In this document: piece by piece, positions 8,896 through 17,498 of the stretch
How positions within the stretch are numbered: position 1 is the stretch's first letter
How the letters are laid out: the number at the start of each line of letters is the position of its first letter
NCBI RefSeq assembly: GCF_003201975.1
Contig: NZ_QJJQ01000014.1
Span: forward strand, 84,460-148,459
From: Pseudogracilibacillus auburnensis
GTDB taxonomy: Bacteria; Bacillota; Bacilli; Bacillales; Amphibacillaceae
Length of the DNA stretch: 64,000 nucleotides
Direction: 5' to 3'
Translations under genes and position numbers: made by a program
The notes under the pieces: generated by a model
Told to the model about the DNA's origin: nothing
Seen by the model: the letters and a program-made list of their open reading frames with translations, nothing else
Database searches by the model: none

Positions 8896-9453
8896 TTAAG
8901 TACTACGATTTTTAAATTCATTCTTCAGTACACTCATCATAATGGAATCATGGAACTCGCCATCATAATAAAGCTTATCCCTTAAGATTCCTTCCTGTTT
9001 AAATCCAAGTTTTTCATATGATTTTTTGGCTCTCACATTATATGAAAAGACCTCTAGCTCGATTCGATGTACATTTAATATATGAAACCCGTAATCTAAT
9101 AATAGAGACATCGCTTCTGTTCCATAGCCTTTTCCCCAATTTTCTTTTTCAAATATTGCTATACGTACAATCGCATTTTGGTTTACATGATCTATCTCCA
9201 TCATTGCAATATCACCTATAGGTTCATCGTTTTCTTGTAAACAAATGAGTAAATCTAGTCTACTACTATCTAAAGTGACACTTTCGATCCACTGATGGAC
9301 ACCTTGACGACTAAATACTTTTTGTGTTCCAGTGAGTCGCCGTGCCTCACGATCCCATAATGTTGTAAAAATCATGTTTGCATCTTCTATTTCTACTGGT
9401 CTCAAATAAAGTCGTTTACTTTCAAGAAATTTGATTTGCTGTTCATTTTTCAT
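8896..9453 (-). CDS. GNAT-family N-acetyltransferase (RimJ/RimL type)
   Basis: This 185-aa protein opens with LESKRLYLRPVEIEDA, typical of the RimJ/RimL branch that acetylates protein N-termini or small amines. It has the CoA loop NWGKGYGTEAMSLLLDYGF and the late motif HRIELEVFSYNVRAKKSYEKLGF. ATG 9453 follows AAAGGG. It sits between the second GNAT gene and the broken HAD gene; the three form a tight leftward run. Function beyond acetyl transfer is unknown. Confidence 0.85.
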   Translation of the reverse strand: MKNEQQIKFLESKRLYLRPVEIEDANMIFTTLWDREARRLTGTQKVFSRQGVHQWIESVTLDSSRLDLLICLQENDEPIGDIAMMEIDHVNQNAIVRIAIFEKENWGKGYGTEAMSLLLDYGFHILNVHRIELEVFSYNVRAKKSYEKLGFKQEGILRDKLYYDGEFHDSIMMSVLKNEFKNRST

Positions 9454-9458
9454 TGTTT

Positions 9459-10125
9459 TTACCCTTTCATTTTCTTTATTATGTTCGGTACTTCTAATAA
9501 ATCATCAATGATATAATCCGCATTAGCATGATCCCATTGGTAATCTCTTTTCCATATGCTTTTCATTCCTACATTTTTTGCTGCATGAATATCATTTTCT
9601 GGATGGTCTCCAACAAATACGCATTGATTCGGTTCGACATGTAGTTTTTCAATAGCCTTTAAAAATATTTTTGGATCAGGCTTTTTAATTCCCTCCCATT
9701 CAGAAATTAAAATAGTATCAACATATTTCTTTATTCCTAAAGCTTTAATGTTATCCATTTGAAACGTACCAAAACCGTTTGTAAATGATTCCTAAAGTAA
9801 GTTTTTCGTGTTTAAGCTCGTCAAACATTTGGATAAGATTTGGAAAAGCAATACAACTATATTTAAATTGCTCTACATAGTCGTCTAGTAAATTGGTCCA
9901 TGAGACCCCCTGTATATCGAATGCATCAACAAGCTGTTTATACACCTTATCTTTCCAAACATACCCACGACAATCTAATTCAATAAATCTAGAAATATAT
10001 ATTTCTATTGGAATGTGTCCGACCCATTTATGTAATCGCTCATATTGCCGTTCAACAAACTTTTGAACGGAAACATCACGATTTAGTAACGTTCCATCTA
10101 GGTCAAAAATGACTGATTTGATCAA
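9459..10125 (-). pseudogene. HAD-superfamily hydrolase, split by a +1 frameshift
   Basis: Two overlapping reading frames together make one complete HAD phosphatase of about 220 aa. The upstream frame (10125-9751) starts at TTG after AAGGGGTG and carries motif I, FDLDGT. The downstream frame (to 9459) carries motif III Lys in KKPDP and motif IV, GDHPENDI. Joining at the AAA of 9783-9785 (one extra base in the coding run ATTTACAAAC) restores GIITNGFGTFQMDN, which contains the motif II Thr. A single inserted base therefore separates the halves. It may be a true recent pseudogene or a sequencing error; programmed shifting is less likely. Confidence 0.85.
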
Positions 10126-10240
10126 ATGAACACCCCTTTATCTCCAAAGCCTCTCATCCATTTACTTACATCATTAACTATTTGTAGAGAATATTCAATT
10201 AATATGGTACGATATTAAAAACAGAAAGGAGAACGTTTAA

Positions 10241-10825
10241 ATGAAAAAAAACAAGAAGCGAGAGATTCTAAAAGAAAATAACCTAACGTATGACGATTAT
10301 GCAACATTAGACGATGAAAATAGATATGAACTTGTAAAAGGACAATTAGAATTGATGAGTCCGTCTCCATCGACTATTCATCAGTTAATATTAGGTGAAT
10401 TACATGAACATATTTCATCTAATTGTAAATCAGACTATTTTATCTTTTTTGCCCCAATTGATGTTATCCTATCAGCAAAAGAAGTCCGTCAGCCTGATCT
10501 TGTTTTAGTTCATCGAGACCGAATGGATATTCTAACAAATCGCGGTATAGAGGGAGCTCCAGACTTAGTAATCGAGATTCTTTCACCATCTTCATTGAAA
10601 CGTGATAAAATAGAAAAAATAAAATCGTACGCTTTTTTTAACATTCCAGAATATTGGATTTTGGATCCGAATCTTGGAATTATCGAGCAATATACGTTAA
10701 AGGAAAGCCACTATGAAATGATCAATATTTTCCAAGATGACGATCAAATTTTATCCCCAAACATCCCTTGTGTTTCTTTTACAATGAAAGAAGTAATGGA
10801 AAAGATACCTAAACTATCTAACTAG
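10241..10825 (+). CDS. Uma2-family (DUF820) PD-(D/E)XK nuclease-like protein
   Basis: The 194-aa protein matches the Uma2/DUF820 family of restriction-endonuclease-like folds. The core is visible: YELVKGQLELMSPSP near residue 25, then VRQPDLVLVHRDR (metal-binding Asp) and DLVIEILSPSSLKRDKIEK (Glu plus the Lys region), and EYWILDP near 140. ATG 10241 follows AAAGGAG. Cellular role is unknown; such genes are often multicopy and close to mobile DNA. A decayed relative lies at 54770-55339 and shares most of these motifs. It converges with the next gene, only one base apart. Confidence 0.85.
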   Translation: MKKNKKREILKENNLTYDDYATLDDENRYELVKGQLELMSPSPSTIHQLILGELHEHISSNCKSDYFIFFAPIDVILSAKEVRQPDLVLVHRDRMDILTNRGIEGAPDLVIEILSPSSLKRDKIEKIKSYAFFNIPEYWILDPNLGIIEQYTLKESHYEMINIFQDDDQILSPNIPCVSFTMKEVMEKIPKLSN

Positions 10826-10826
10826 A

Positions 10827-11423
10827 TCATAAGCTTTTATCATTCTGCCATAATTCATTCCTAAATAGCTTTATTTTATACCATGTTGATTGCCAATTCT
10901 TTGTTTTTAATCTTTCCTCAAAAATTTTCATTCGTTTCGTGCAGCCTTGGAAATAGGTAGTTGGTTTAATTTCTAAATTTAGCACATCCTTTACTCCACA
11001 TGGTGAAGACAATAGGACATTGTCTTTTTCATCTAGTTTAACTCCTAAAGCAGTCGCAGTTTCAGGAAATTTCGACATAGCGTCTTCAGATGAAACGTAA
11101 GGAGAAACGTTATTAACAAGATGCATTCTCGCTTGATTTTTCACTGACCATGGAAGACAAGGATGAATAGATGCTAGTTTCTTTTCCAGTACCTTTTCTT
11201 TCTCTTCATTAATAGTTGTACAATCATAGTAAATAACATCAATATCTGGTAAAGGTGTTCGTCCTTCAAACCCATGTAACACATCCCATATTTTTGATCG
11301 TACAAAACCTGCACAAATCCACCAATCCGGCAAATGGAACGATTTAACGGTTTTCAATATTTCCATCATCCATTCGTCTTCTTGAATGAAGAAAATAATA
11401 TCTTCTTCGTTTTTCATTTTCAT
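10827..11423 (-). CDS. Nucleotidyltransferase-like protein (DUF925 / COG3575 type)
   Basis: The 198-aa product contains WWICAGFVRSKIWDVLHGF and the pair PDIDVIYYD, a layout like the nucleotidyltransferase-fold proteins of the DUF925 group (an AGFVR loop followed by a D-x-D type strand). The C-terminal part has KPTTYFQGCTKRMKIFEERLKTKNW, also typical of that group. Substrate is unknown. ATG 11423 is chosen, as AAAGGTGG precedes it; GTG at 11432 would overlap the ribosome site. It converges with the Uma2 gene. Confidence 0.7.
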   Translation of the reverse strand: MKMKNEEDIIFFIQEDEWMMEILKTVKSFHLPDWWICAGFVRSKIWDVLHGFEGRTPLPDIDVIYYDCTTINEEKEKVLEKKLASIHPCLPWSVKNQARMHLVNNVSPYVSSEDAMSKFPETATALGVKLDEKDNVLLSSPCGVKDVLNLEIKPTTYFQGCTKRMKIFEERLKTKNWQSTWYKIKLFRNELWQNDKSL

Positions 11424-11577
11424 TAACCCCACCTTTCCTAAACAAATTTTTCATTTTTCAATTTCCAAACACTCTTTCATTCATCTTAATATTTCGGAAC
11501 CCTTTTTAAAAGCATTTAGAAGACATAACTTAGCGTCAATCCTTAATCGAGAGTTGATGTTACACAAATAAAATTGA

Positions 11578-11795
11578 TTCAGCGCGATAGTAGCCTCATT
11601 CAGCGTGGATGCAAATTTTTCAGCATGAAGGCCAATTAATTCAGCGAGAATACTGTTTAATTCAGCGCAAGTAGGATATAATTCAGCGCGGATCCAAATT
11701 ATTCAGCGCTAATAGGAGACCATTCAGCGCGAATGCGAATTATTCAGCGGAATGACAAGTTTGTTCAGTGTGAAAAAGATTAAATTCAGCACTCC
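11578..11795. repeat. Degenerate tandem array, period 20-21 bp, unit beginning TTCAGCG
   Basis: Eleven units start with TTCAGC or TTCAGT at 11578, 11599, 11619, 11640, 11661, 11682, 11702, 11723, 11743, 11764 and 11785. Every step is 20 or 21 bp. The TTCAGCG(C) head is conserved, while the remaining 13-14 bases vary (often GAATGCGAATTA-like). Because steps alternate between 20 and 21, it cannot be one reading frame. It occupies the space between the DUF925 gene and fdhA, about 220 bp before the fdhA start. Function is unknown. Confidence 0.85.
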
Positions 11796-12010
11796 ATGCT
11801 TAACCCTCTCTTAGTCTATGATAGTATTTTATTTAAAATATTGTAATTATTCCAAAATAAACTATAATAAAGACTAATAATATTGTTTGGCTATTTCACC
11901 CATACAATCGTCTAGGATTGAATGATAGCATTTAAAAGATCATCTAATATGAAAACGGTGTCTTTTAGAGATACTGTTTCATTGTGAGTTTATGTAAGGG
12001 GGATATCTTC

Positions 12011-14947
12011 ATGTCGATCAAAATCAATGGGAACGAATATGAAATTCAACATGGCATGACAATTATTGATGTTATTAATGAACATCAACTTTCCCATCCA
12101 CAGATTTGTCACCTACCTGAAGTGGATCCAATTGAAACATGTGATACTTGTATCGTTGAAGTGGATGGTCAACTTGCGCGAGCTTGTTCTACGAAAGTTA
12201 TTTCAGGTATGGAAGTTTCACTCTCTTCACCTAGAGCAAAAGCAGCACAGACAGAAGCAATGGATCGAATTTTAGAGAATCACTTACTCTATTGTACAGT
12301 TTGTGATAATAACAATGGGAACTGTAAAATCCACAATACGGTTGATATGATGGGAATTGAACATCAAAAATATCCATATGAACCAAAAGTTCCAACTAGT
12401 GAAGTGGATATGTCCCATCCATTTTATCGTTATGACCCAAATCAATGTATTGCCTGTGGACAATGTGTAGAAGTATGTCAAAACCTACAAGTGAATGAAA
12501 CACTATCAATTGATTGGGAAGCTGATCGTCCTCGAGTACTTTGGGATGGCGGAAAGAGTATCAATGAGTCCTCCTGTGTCGGATGCGGTCATTGTGTCAC
12601 CGTGTGTCCATGTAATGCATTAATGGAAAAATCAATGCTTGGTGAAGCTGGATTTATGACTGGAATGGATAATGAAATGCTTGAACCGATGATTACTCTC
12701 GTGAAAGAAATCGAGCCAGGTTACAGTGGCATTATGTCAGTTTCAGAGATTGAAGCTGCGATGCGTGATACTCGTACGAAAAAAACAAAGACTGTTTGTA
12801 CATTTTGCGGAGTTGGATGTTCGTATGAAGTATGGACAAAAGATCGTAAAATCCTTAAAATTCAACCTGTGTCAGATGCACCAGTAAACCAGATTTCCAC
12901 TTGTGTGAAAGGGAAATTTGGTTGGGACTTTGTCAATAGTGAGGAAAGACTTACCTCCCCACTTATTCGTAAAGGAGATTCATTTGTTGAAGCATCCTGG
13001 GATGAAGCACTTAATCTTATTACGGATCGATTTACACAAATAATGAAAGAACAAGAAGAAGATAGTATCGGTGTTATTTCTTCCTCTAAAATAACGAATG
13101 AAGAAAACTATGTGATTCAAAAGTTAGCTCGTCAAGTGTTTAAAACGAATAATGTAGATAATTGTTCTCGTTATTGTCAATCTCCCGCAACTGACGGACT
13201 ATTTCGAACGGTTGGTATGGGTGGGGACTCTGGAACAATTAAAGATATTGCAAAAGCAGGGCTGATCATTATTATTGGAGCAAATCCCGCAGAAGGTCAC
13301 CCTGTATTAGCAACTCGGGTGAAACGTGCCCATAAATTACATGGACAAAAATTAATTGTCGCCGACTTACGGAAAAATGAAATGGCTGATCGTTCTAATA
13401 TCTTTATTAGTCCCCAACAAGGAACCGATCAAGTATGGCTAATGGCTGTTACAAAGTATATGATTGATCAAGGTTGGCATGATGAACAATTTATTCGAGA
13501 AAACGTCAATCATTTTGGTGAGTTTAAAGAAGTGCTTGAAAAATATACGTTGGAATATGCGGAAATAATCACCAAAATATCAAAAGAAACGCTCATAAAC
13601 ATTGCTGAAATGATCCGTGATGCCGATGGAACATGTATTTTGTGGGGAATGGGTGTCACGCAAAATACGGGTGGCTCTGAGACATCTGCTGCCATCTCTA
13701 ACCTTTTACTGGCAACTGGGAACTATCGAAGAGAAGGAGCCGGAGCATATCCTTTACGAGGACATAATAATGTGCAAGGTGCTTGTGATATGGGTTCATT
13801 ACCTGCATGGCTACCAGGATACCAGCACATTACCGATGATGAAGCACGGAAAAAATTTGAAGAAGCATATGACGTTTCCATTAGCGGAGAGGTTGGACTA
13901 GATAATATTCAAATGCTAGAAAAAATCGATGAAGGCATTATGAAAGCAATGTATATTGTTGGAGAAGATATGGCACTTGTTGATTCCAATGCAAACTATG
14001 TACATGATGTATTATCGAAGTTGGAATTTCTCGTTGTGCAAGATATTTTCTTCTCGCGCACTGCGCAATATGCAGATGTTATTTTACCTGCTGTACCTTC
14101 TTTGGAAAAAGACGGTACATTTACAAATACAGAACGAAGAGTACAAAGATTGTATAAAGCATTGCCTAATTTGGGGGATGCTCGTGAAGATTGGCGAATT
14201 ATCCAAGATGTTGCTAATAGATTAGGTCAAAACTGGGATTATCGTCACCCTTCTGATATTTTTGATGAGATGGCAAGTCTATCTCCTATCTTTAGCCAGG
14301 CAGACTATGACGTATTAAAAGATTGGGGTAGCTTCTTATGGGGAAGTTTAGATGGTGCAAGTACGCCTATGCTTTATAAAGATGGTTTTAATTTTCCAGA
14401 TAAGAAAGCCCGTTTCTCTCTAAATGATTGGATTGAACCTGTAAAATTTCCGGAAGAGTTTGATCTTCATATTAATAATGGTCGATTACTAGAACATTTT
14501 CATGAAGGTAACTTAACTAATAAGTCAGAAGGAATTCAGGAAAAAGTTCCAGAAACGTTTATTGAAGTATCACCAGAGTTAGCTAAAAAACGTGGTGTGA
14601 AAAGTGGGTCACTAGTGCGTCTCGTCTCCCCTTATGGTGCCTTAAAATTGCCTGTTTTAGTAACGGACCGTGTCAAGGGCAATGAATTATTTTTACCGAT
14701 GAACTCTGTGAAGAAAGAGAGTGCGATCAACTTTTTAACCGGAAGTGCAACAGATACGAGAACAAATACGCCTGCTTATAAACAAACAATGGTTCGAATG
14801 GAAGTGCTTAAAACAAACGGAAAAAATCCATTACCGAAATCAAACCATCGTAATAAAGAACGTTATCCACAAGATGGGGTGGAGGTAGAACGTAAATGGG
14901 CTAGACCAGGTTACGTCCATTTAACAGATTATGTAGAGAAGAGGTGA
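12011..14947 (+). CDS. Formate dehydrogenase alpha subunit (FdhF/YjgC-like molybdopterin oxidoreductase)
   Basis: The 978-aa cytoplasmic enzyme would oxidise formate to CO2. Domains in order: an N-terminal [2Fe-2S] domain (residues 1-80, with CHLPEVDPIETCDTC); a His/Cys iron-sulphur segment (CTVCDNNNGNCKIH); two [4Fe-4S] ferredoxin motifs (CIACGQCVEVCQ and CVGCGHCVTVCPC); the molybdopterin Fe4S4 motif CTFCGVGCSYEVW near 264; and the bis-MGD domains to the end. The active-site position reads NCSRYCQSPAT, so a Cys replaces selenocysteine and no internal TGA exists. ATG 12011 follows AAGGGGG. The DUF1641 gene directly after matches the yjgC-yjgD arrangement of B. subtilis. Confidence 0.93.
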   Translation: MSIKINGNEYEIQHGMTIIDVINEHQLSHPQICHLPEVDPIETCDTCIVEVDGQLARACSTKVISGMEVSLSSPRAKAAQTEAMDRILENHLLYCTVCDNNNGNCKIHNTVDMMGIEHQKYPYEPKVPTSEVDMSHPFYRYDPNQCIACGQCVEVCQNLQVNETLSIDWEADRPRVLWDGGKSINESSCVGCGHCVTVCPCNALMEKSMLGEAGFMTGMDNEMLEPMITLVKEIEPGYSGIMSVSEIEAAMRDTRTKKTKTVCTFCGVGCSYEVWTKDRKILKIQPVSDAPVNQISTCVKGKFGWDFVNSEERLTSPLIRKGDSFVEASWDEALNLITDRFTQIMKEQEEDSIGVISSSKITNEENYVIQKLARQVFKTNNVDNCSRYCQSPATDGLFRTVGMGGDSGTIKDIAKAGLIIIIGANPAEGHPVLATRVKRAHKLHGQKLIVADLRKNEMADRSNIFISPQQGTDQVWLMAVTKYMIDQGWHDEQFIRENVNHFGEFKEVLEKYTLEYAEIITKISKETLINIAEMIRDADGTCILWGMGVTQNTGGSETSAAISNLLLATGNYRREGAGAYPLRGHNNVQGACDMGSLPAWLPGYQHITDDEARKKFEEAYDVSISGEVGLDNIQMLEKIDEGIMKAMYIVGEDMALVDSNANYVHDVLSKLEFLVVQDIFFSRTAQYADVILPAVPSLEKDGTFTNTERRVQRLYKALPNLGDAREDWRIIQDVANRLGQNWDYRHPSDIFDEMASLSPIFSQADYDVLKDWGSFLWGSLDGASTPMLYKDGFNFPDKKARFSLNDWIEPVKFPEEFDLHINNGRLLEHFHEGNLTNKSEGIQEKVPETFIEVSPELAKKRGVKSGSLVRLVSPYGALKLPVLVTDRVKGNELFLPMNSVKKESAINFLTGSATDTRTNTPAYKQTMVRMEVLKTNGKNPLPKSNHRNKERYPQDGVEVERKWARPGYVHLTDYVEKR

Positions 14948-14954
14948 TGTGCAA

Positions 14955-15431
14955 GTGGCGGAACCAATCACAGCTATCAAAAGAACGATCAAGTCAGAAA
15001 CAGAGCTCGAAAAAGAGAAATTGAATGAACTACAATCTTTACTTGTCGAGCATGGTGATGCATTAGAAAAGCTTTTAAATATAACTGGAGAATTAGATCG
15101 AATTGGTGCGATTGATGGATTACAAGCGATGCTAGATGCCAAAGAAGATATTGCCAAGATTGGACTTGAACAAATAACTCGTGAACCAATTACAAATTTA
15201 ATAAATCACGGTCTCAATCTCTCTGCTATTGCTTCCTCCATCAGCCCAGAAGTTACGGAAAAACTTTCAAACAGTATAAAAATTGGAATGGATGAAGCAG
15301 AGGAACAACTTGCAAATGATGATAAAGTATCTATTTTGAGTTTAATGAAAGCTATCAATGATCCCGATATTAATCGGGCGATGAAATTCGGACTTCATTT
15401 CTTAAAAGGAATGGGAAAAGGGTTGAAATAA
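14955..15431 (+). CDS. DUF1641-domain protein, formate dehydrogenase partner (YjgD-like)
   Basis: The 158-aa, mostly helical protein carries the DUF1641 pattern around FGLHFLKGMGKGL at the C-terminus. Proteins of this family sit beside FdhA-type genes throughout Bacillus (YjgD, YrhD), so a role as subunit or maturation partner is inferred. GTG 14955 is preferred, as AGAGGTGA lies about 7 nt before it; GTG 14949 is the alternative. The start is only a few bases past the fdhA stop, indicating coupled translation. A strong terminator follows. Confidence 0.82.
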   Translation: MAEPITAIKRTIKSETELEKEKLNELQSLLVEHGDALEKLLNITGELDRIGAIDGLQAMLDAKEDIAKIGLEQITREPITNLINHGLNLSAIASSISPEVTEKLSNSIKIGMDEAEEQLANDDKVSILSLMKAINDPDINRAMKFGLHFLKGMGKGLK

Positions 15432-15466
15432 TTATATAAATAAGAGTTATCCTAGAGAAGCGATAT

Positions 15467-15529
15467 ACTCCCCTTAAGGTAGACAGATTTAAAAATTAAA
15501 ATCTGCTTTTACCTTAGGGGGAGTTTTTA
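15467..15529 (+). terminator. Long terminator hairpin after the formate dehydrogenase genes
   Basis: ACTCCCCTTAAGGTA (15467-15481) pairs with TACCTTAGGGGGAGT (15510-15524), with an inner complementary AGATTT/AAATCT part, then TTTTT. Its distal arm touches an IS3-like remnant, so it may also represent an element end. Confidence 0.75.
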
Positions 15530-15697
15530 TGTCCACTAAAAATAAATTTTATTCAATTCAGTTTAAATATAAGTGTTATGGCTTCAAAATACAGTAGTAT
15601 GAAGGCAACTTTATATGATTGGGCTGAGAAATATGCTATCGATGGGGTGAATGATTCGAGAACATGGAAACCAAAACCATATGCTAAAAAGAGTTAA
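15529..15697 (+). pseudogene. Remnant of an IS3-family transposase OrfA
   Basis: An ATG at 15529 opens MSTKNKFYSIQFK and stops after 22 codons. In another frame, 15605-15697 reads TLYDWAEKYAIDGVNDSRTW followed by KPKPYAKKS and a stop. The combination of a YDW(A/V)EKY helix and a later SRTW resembles IS3/IS150 OrfA helix-turn-helix proteins. The element is short and broken, with no OrfB visible. It is a relic rather than a working element. Confidence 0.55.
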
Positions 15698-15815
15698 AAC
15701 AAGCACGATTCTGTAACTGCTAGTTTAAAAATAATCATTTTTACGCGATTTAGTAACAAAATATTAGGGTAGGATATCTATGATGAAGAGCTTTTTCTGA
15801 AATCTGTGAGGGTGT

Positions 15816-15910
15816 TGCGGAATTTCTATTGGCAAGTGTGGAATTTATAAGACCATTGCGGAATTTACATCGGTTAGTGCGGAAAAACCGAATAAAAGCT
15901 GAAAGTGCGG
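15816..15910 (+). repeat. Second degenerate array, period about 21 bp, unit TGCGGAATTT
   Basis: The head TGCGG or TGTGG recurs at 15816, 15837, 15857 and 15878 (steps 21, 20, 21), then at 15906 after a longer step of 28. The next bases are usually AATTT. It sits directly before the nucleotidase gene, ending about 50 bp upstream of its ATG. The unit differs from the TTCAGCG array at 11.6 kb but the period is the same. Confidence 0.7.
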
Positions 15911-15957
15911 TATTAGACTGTTTGAATGAACACATTTACATACTTGGAGGAATTTTA

Positions 15958-17406
15958 ATGAAAACCACTAGACAGTTAACTGTTTTGCAAATGAATGATA
16001 CCCATGCATACCTAAATCTTCACCCTGAAATATTTATAGAAACTGGAGGTGCCTATTACCGACATGCTGGTGGTTATGCTCGGATTGCTACACTTTTTAA
16101 GCAAATTCGAGAGCAAAATCCACAAGGAGTGGTAACTTTAGACAATGGTGATACTTTCCACGGAACATATCCGGCTGTACATAGTAAAGGAGAAGCATTA
16201 GTTCCGATAGTAAATGCATTGAATTTAGATGGGATGACAGCCCACTCGGAGTTCGCATATGGTCCAGCACAATTTGAAAAAATCGTTTCCATGTTAACAT
16301 ACCCAATGCTTGCAAACAACTGTTATCGAAAAAAGACAACCGAACTTGTTTTCCCTTCCCATACGATTATTGAAAGAGCGGGTCTCAAAATCGGGATTAT
16401 CGGTATTTCTGAACATATCGTGGACAAAACAATGCCCCCTCAATTTTCAAAAGGAATCTACTTTACGCTCGGTAATAAAGAATTACCAAGTCTTATTCAT
16501 ACGTTACGTACCATAGAGAAAGTAGACCTTGTCATCGTGTTATCACATGTCGGTTTTCCACAAGAAGTAAAACTAGCTAATGAAGTTAATGGAATTGATA
16601 TTCTGTTAAGTGCCCATACACATAACCGGATAGCTGAGCCTGTCATAGTAAATGATACGATTCTTATACAATCTGGTTGTCATGGTTCTTTTATCGGTAG
16701 ACTTGATGTGGAAGTTGAACAAGGACGAATCATCCGTCATCGTCATGAGTTAATCGAAGTAACAGAAGAAATTGAACCCGACCTGAAGGTACAAGCCATG
16801 ATAAATTCAGCAATAAAATCCGATCGTGAAATGCTTGAAACGGTTATCGGGCAAACAGAAACAGCGTTGAATCGCTACGCCCAACTTGAGTCGACGATGG
16901 ACAACCTGCTACTTGAAGCTATCAGAGATGCCGCTGGTGCCAGTCTTGCTTTTTCAAATGGATGGCGTTATGGTGCGCCTATTCCTCCGGGTCCAATAAC
17001 AATGAATGATCTGTGGAATATCATCCCAACAAATCCACCAATCTCAACCGTGGAGATAACGGGGGAAGAGCTGTTGACTATGTTAGAAGAAAACTTAGAG
17101 CATACTTTTTCCTTTGACCCATATAAGCAAATGGGAGGATATGTGAAACGTTGTCTTGGAATGAAAATGTACGTTAAATTGGAAAATCCGAATGGAATGC
17201 GAGTTCAAGATTTATTTATTGGGAATGAGCGTGTCGACAAAACAAAGAAGTATTTTGCTTCTTTTGTCACCATACAAGGCATTCCAAGAAAATATGGTAC
17301 AAATCGCCGTGATCTCGAAATAAAAGCAATTGATGCTTTAAAGCAATACATCGTGAAAAAAGGGACTATATCCATTGAATTACATGGAACTGTACAAATA
17401 ATATGA
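15958..17406 (+). CDS. Metallophosphatase / 5'-nucleotidase family protein (YunD-like)
   Basis: The 482-aa protein has the two-domain UshA/YunD layout: a metallophosphatase domain (residues 1-280) and a 5'-nucleotidase C-terminal domain (300-480). Metal-site motifs seen are MNDTHAY, TLDNGDTFHG, VIVLSHVGF and LLSAHTHNR. The segment where the family usually has GNHE reads AHSEFAYG, closer to the GHWE form of SoxB/YunD proteins but with Ser. No signal peptide is present, suggesting a cytosolic enzyme acting on nucleotides or sugar phosphates. ATG 15958 follows GGAGG with 7 nt spacing; the longer reading from 15829 runs through the repeat array and is rejected. Confidence 0.88.
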   Translation: MKTTRQLTVLQMNDTHAYLNLHPEIFIETGGAYYRHAGGYARIATLFKQIREQNPQGVVTLDNGDTFHGTYPAVHSKGEALVPIVNALNLDGMTAHSEFAYGPAQFEKIVSMLTYPMLANNCYRKKTTELVFPSHTIIERAGLKIGIIGISEHIVDKTMPPQFSKGIYFTLGNKELPSLIHTLRTIEKVDLVIVLSHVGFPQEVKLANEVNGIDILLSAHTHNRIAEPVIVNDTILIQSGCHGSFIGRLDVEVEQGRIIRHRHELIEVTEEIEPDLKVQAMINSAIKSDREMLETVIGQTETALNRYAQLESTMDNLLLEAIRDAAGASLAFSNGWRYGAPIPPGPITMNDLWNIIPTNPPISTVEITGEELLTMLEENLEHTFSFDPYKQMGGYVKRCLGMKMYVKLENPNGMRVQDLFIGNERVDKTKKYFASFVTIQGIPRKYGTNRRDLEIKAIDALKQYIVKKGTISIELHGTVQII

Positions 17407-17474
17407 TAGATAAAAATAGGAACGATGAAGCTAATCCTATGTAATCGTGTTAAATCAACCTCTTTTTATCTATC
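17405..17474. terminator. Inverted repeat terminator between convergent genes
   Basis: GATAGATAAAAA (17405-17416) is matched by TTTTTATCTATC (17463-17474) with a long internal loop. It lies between the nucleotidase and the leftward MFS gene. Confidence 0.55.
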
Positions 17475-17498
17475 GAACCTTTGCAAAAAATATTTTTC

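Noticed and set aside
9459..9758. Downstream half of the HAD gene as a separate small protein
   Set aside because: It lacks motif I, starts inside the conserved core and has no ribosome site; it belongs to the frameshifted gene.
11578..11795. Could the TTCAGCG array be a CRISPR?
   Set aside because: Repeat heads are only 7-8 bp and imperfect, the period is 20-21 bp, and there are no cas genes. CRISPR units are longer, with near-identical repeats.
12011..14947. Selenocysteine in formate dehydrogenase
   Set aside because: The frame has no internal TGA; the active-site position is Cys in NCSRYCQ.
15829..15957. N-terminal extension of the nucleotidase
   Set aside because: The extension reads through the 21-bp array and lacks a ribosome site; ATG 15958 has GGAGG.
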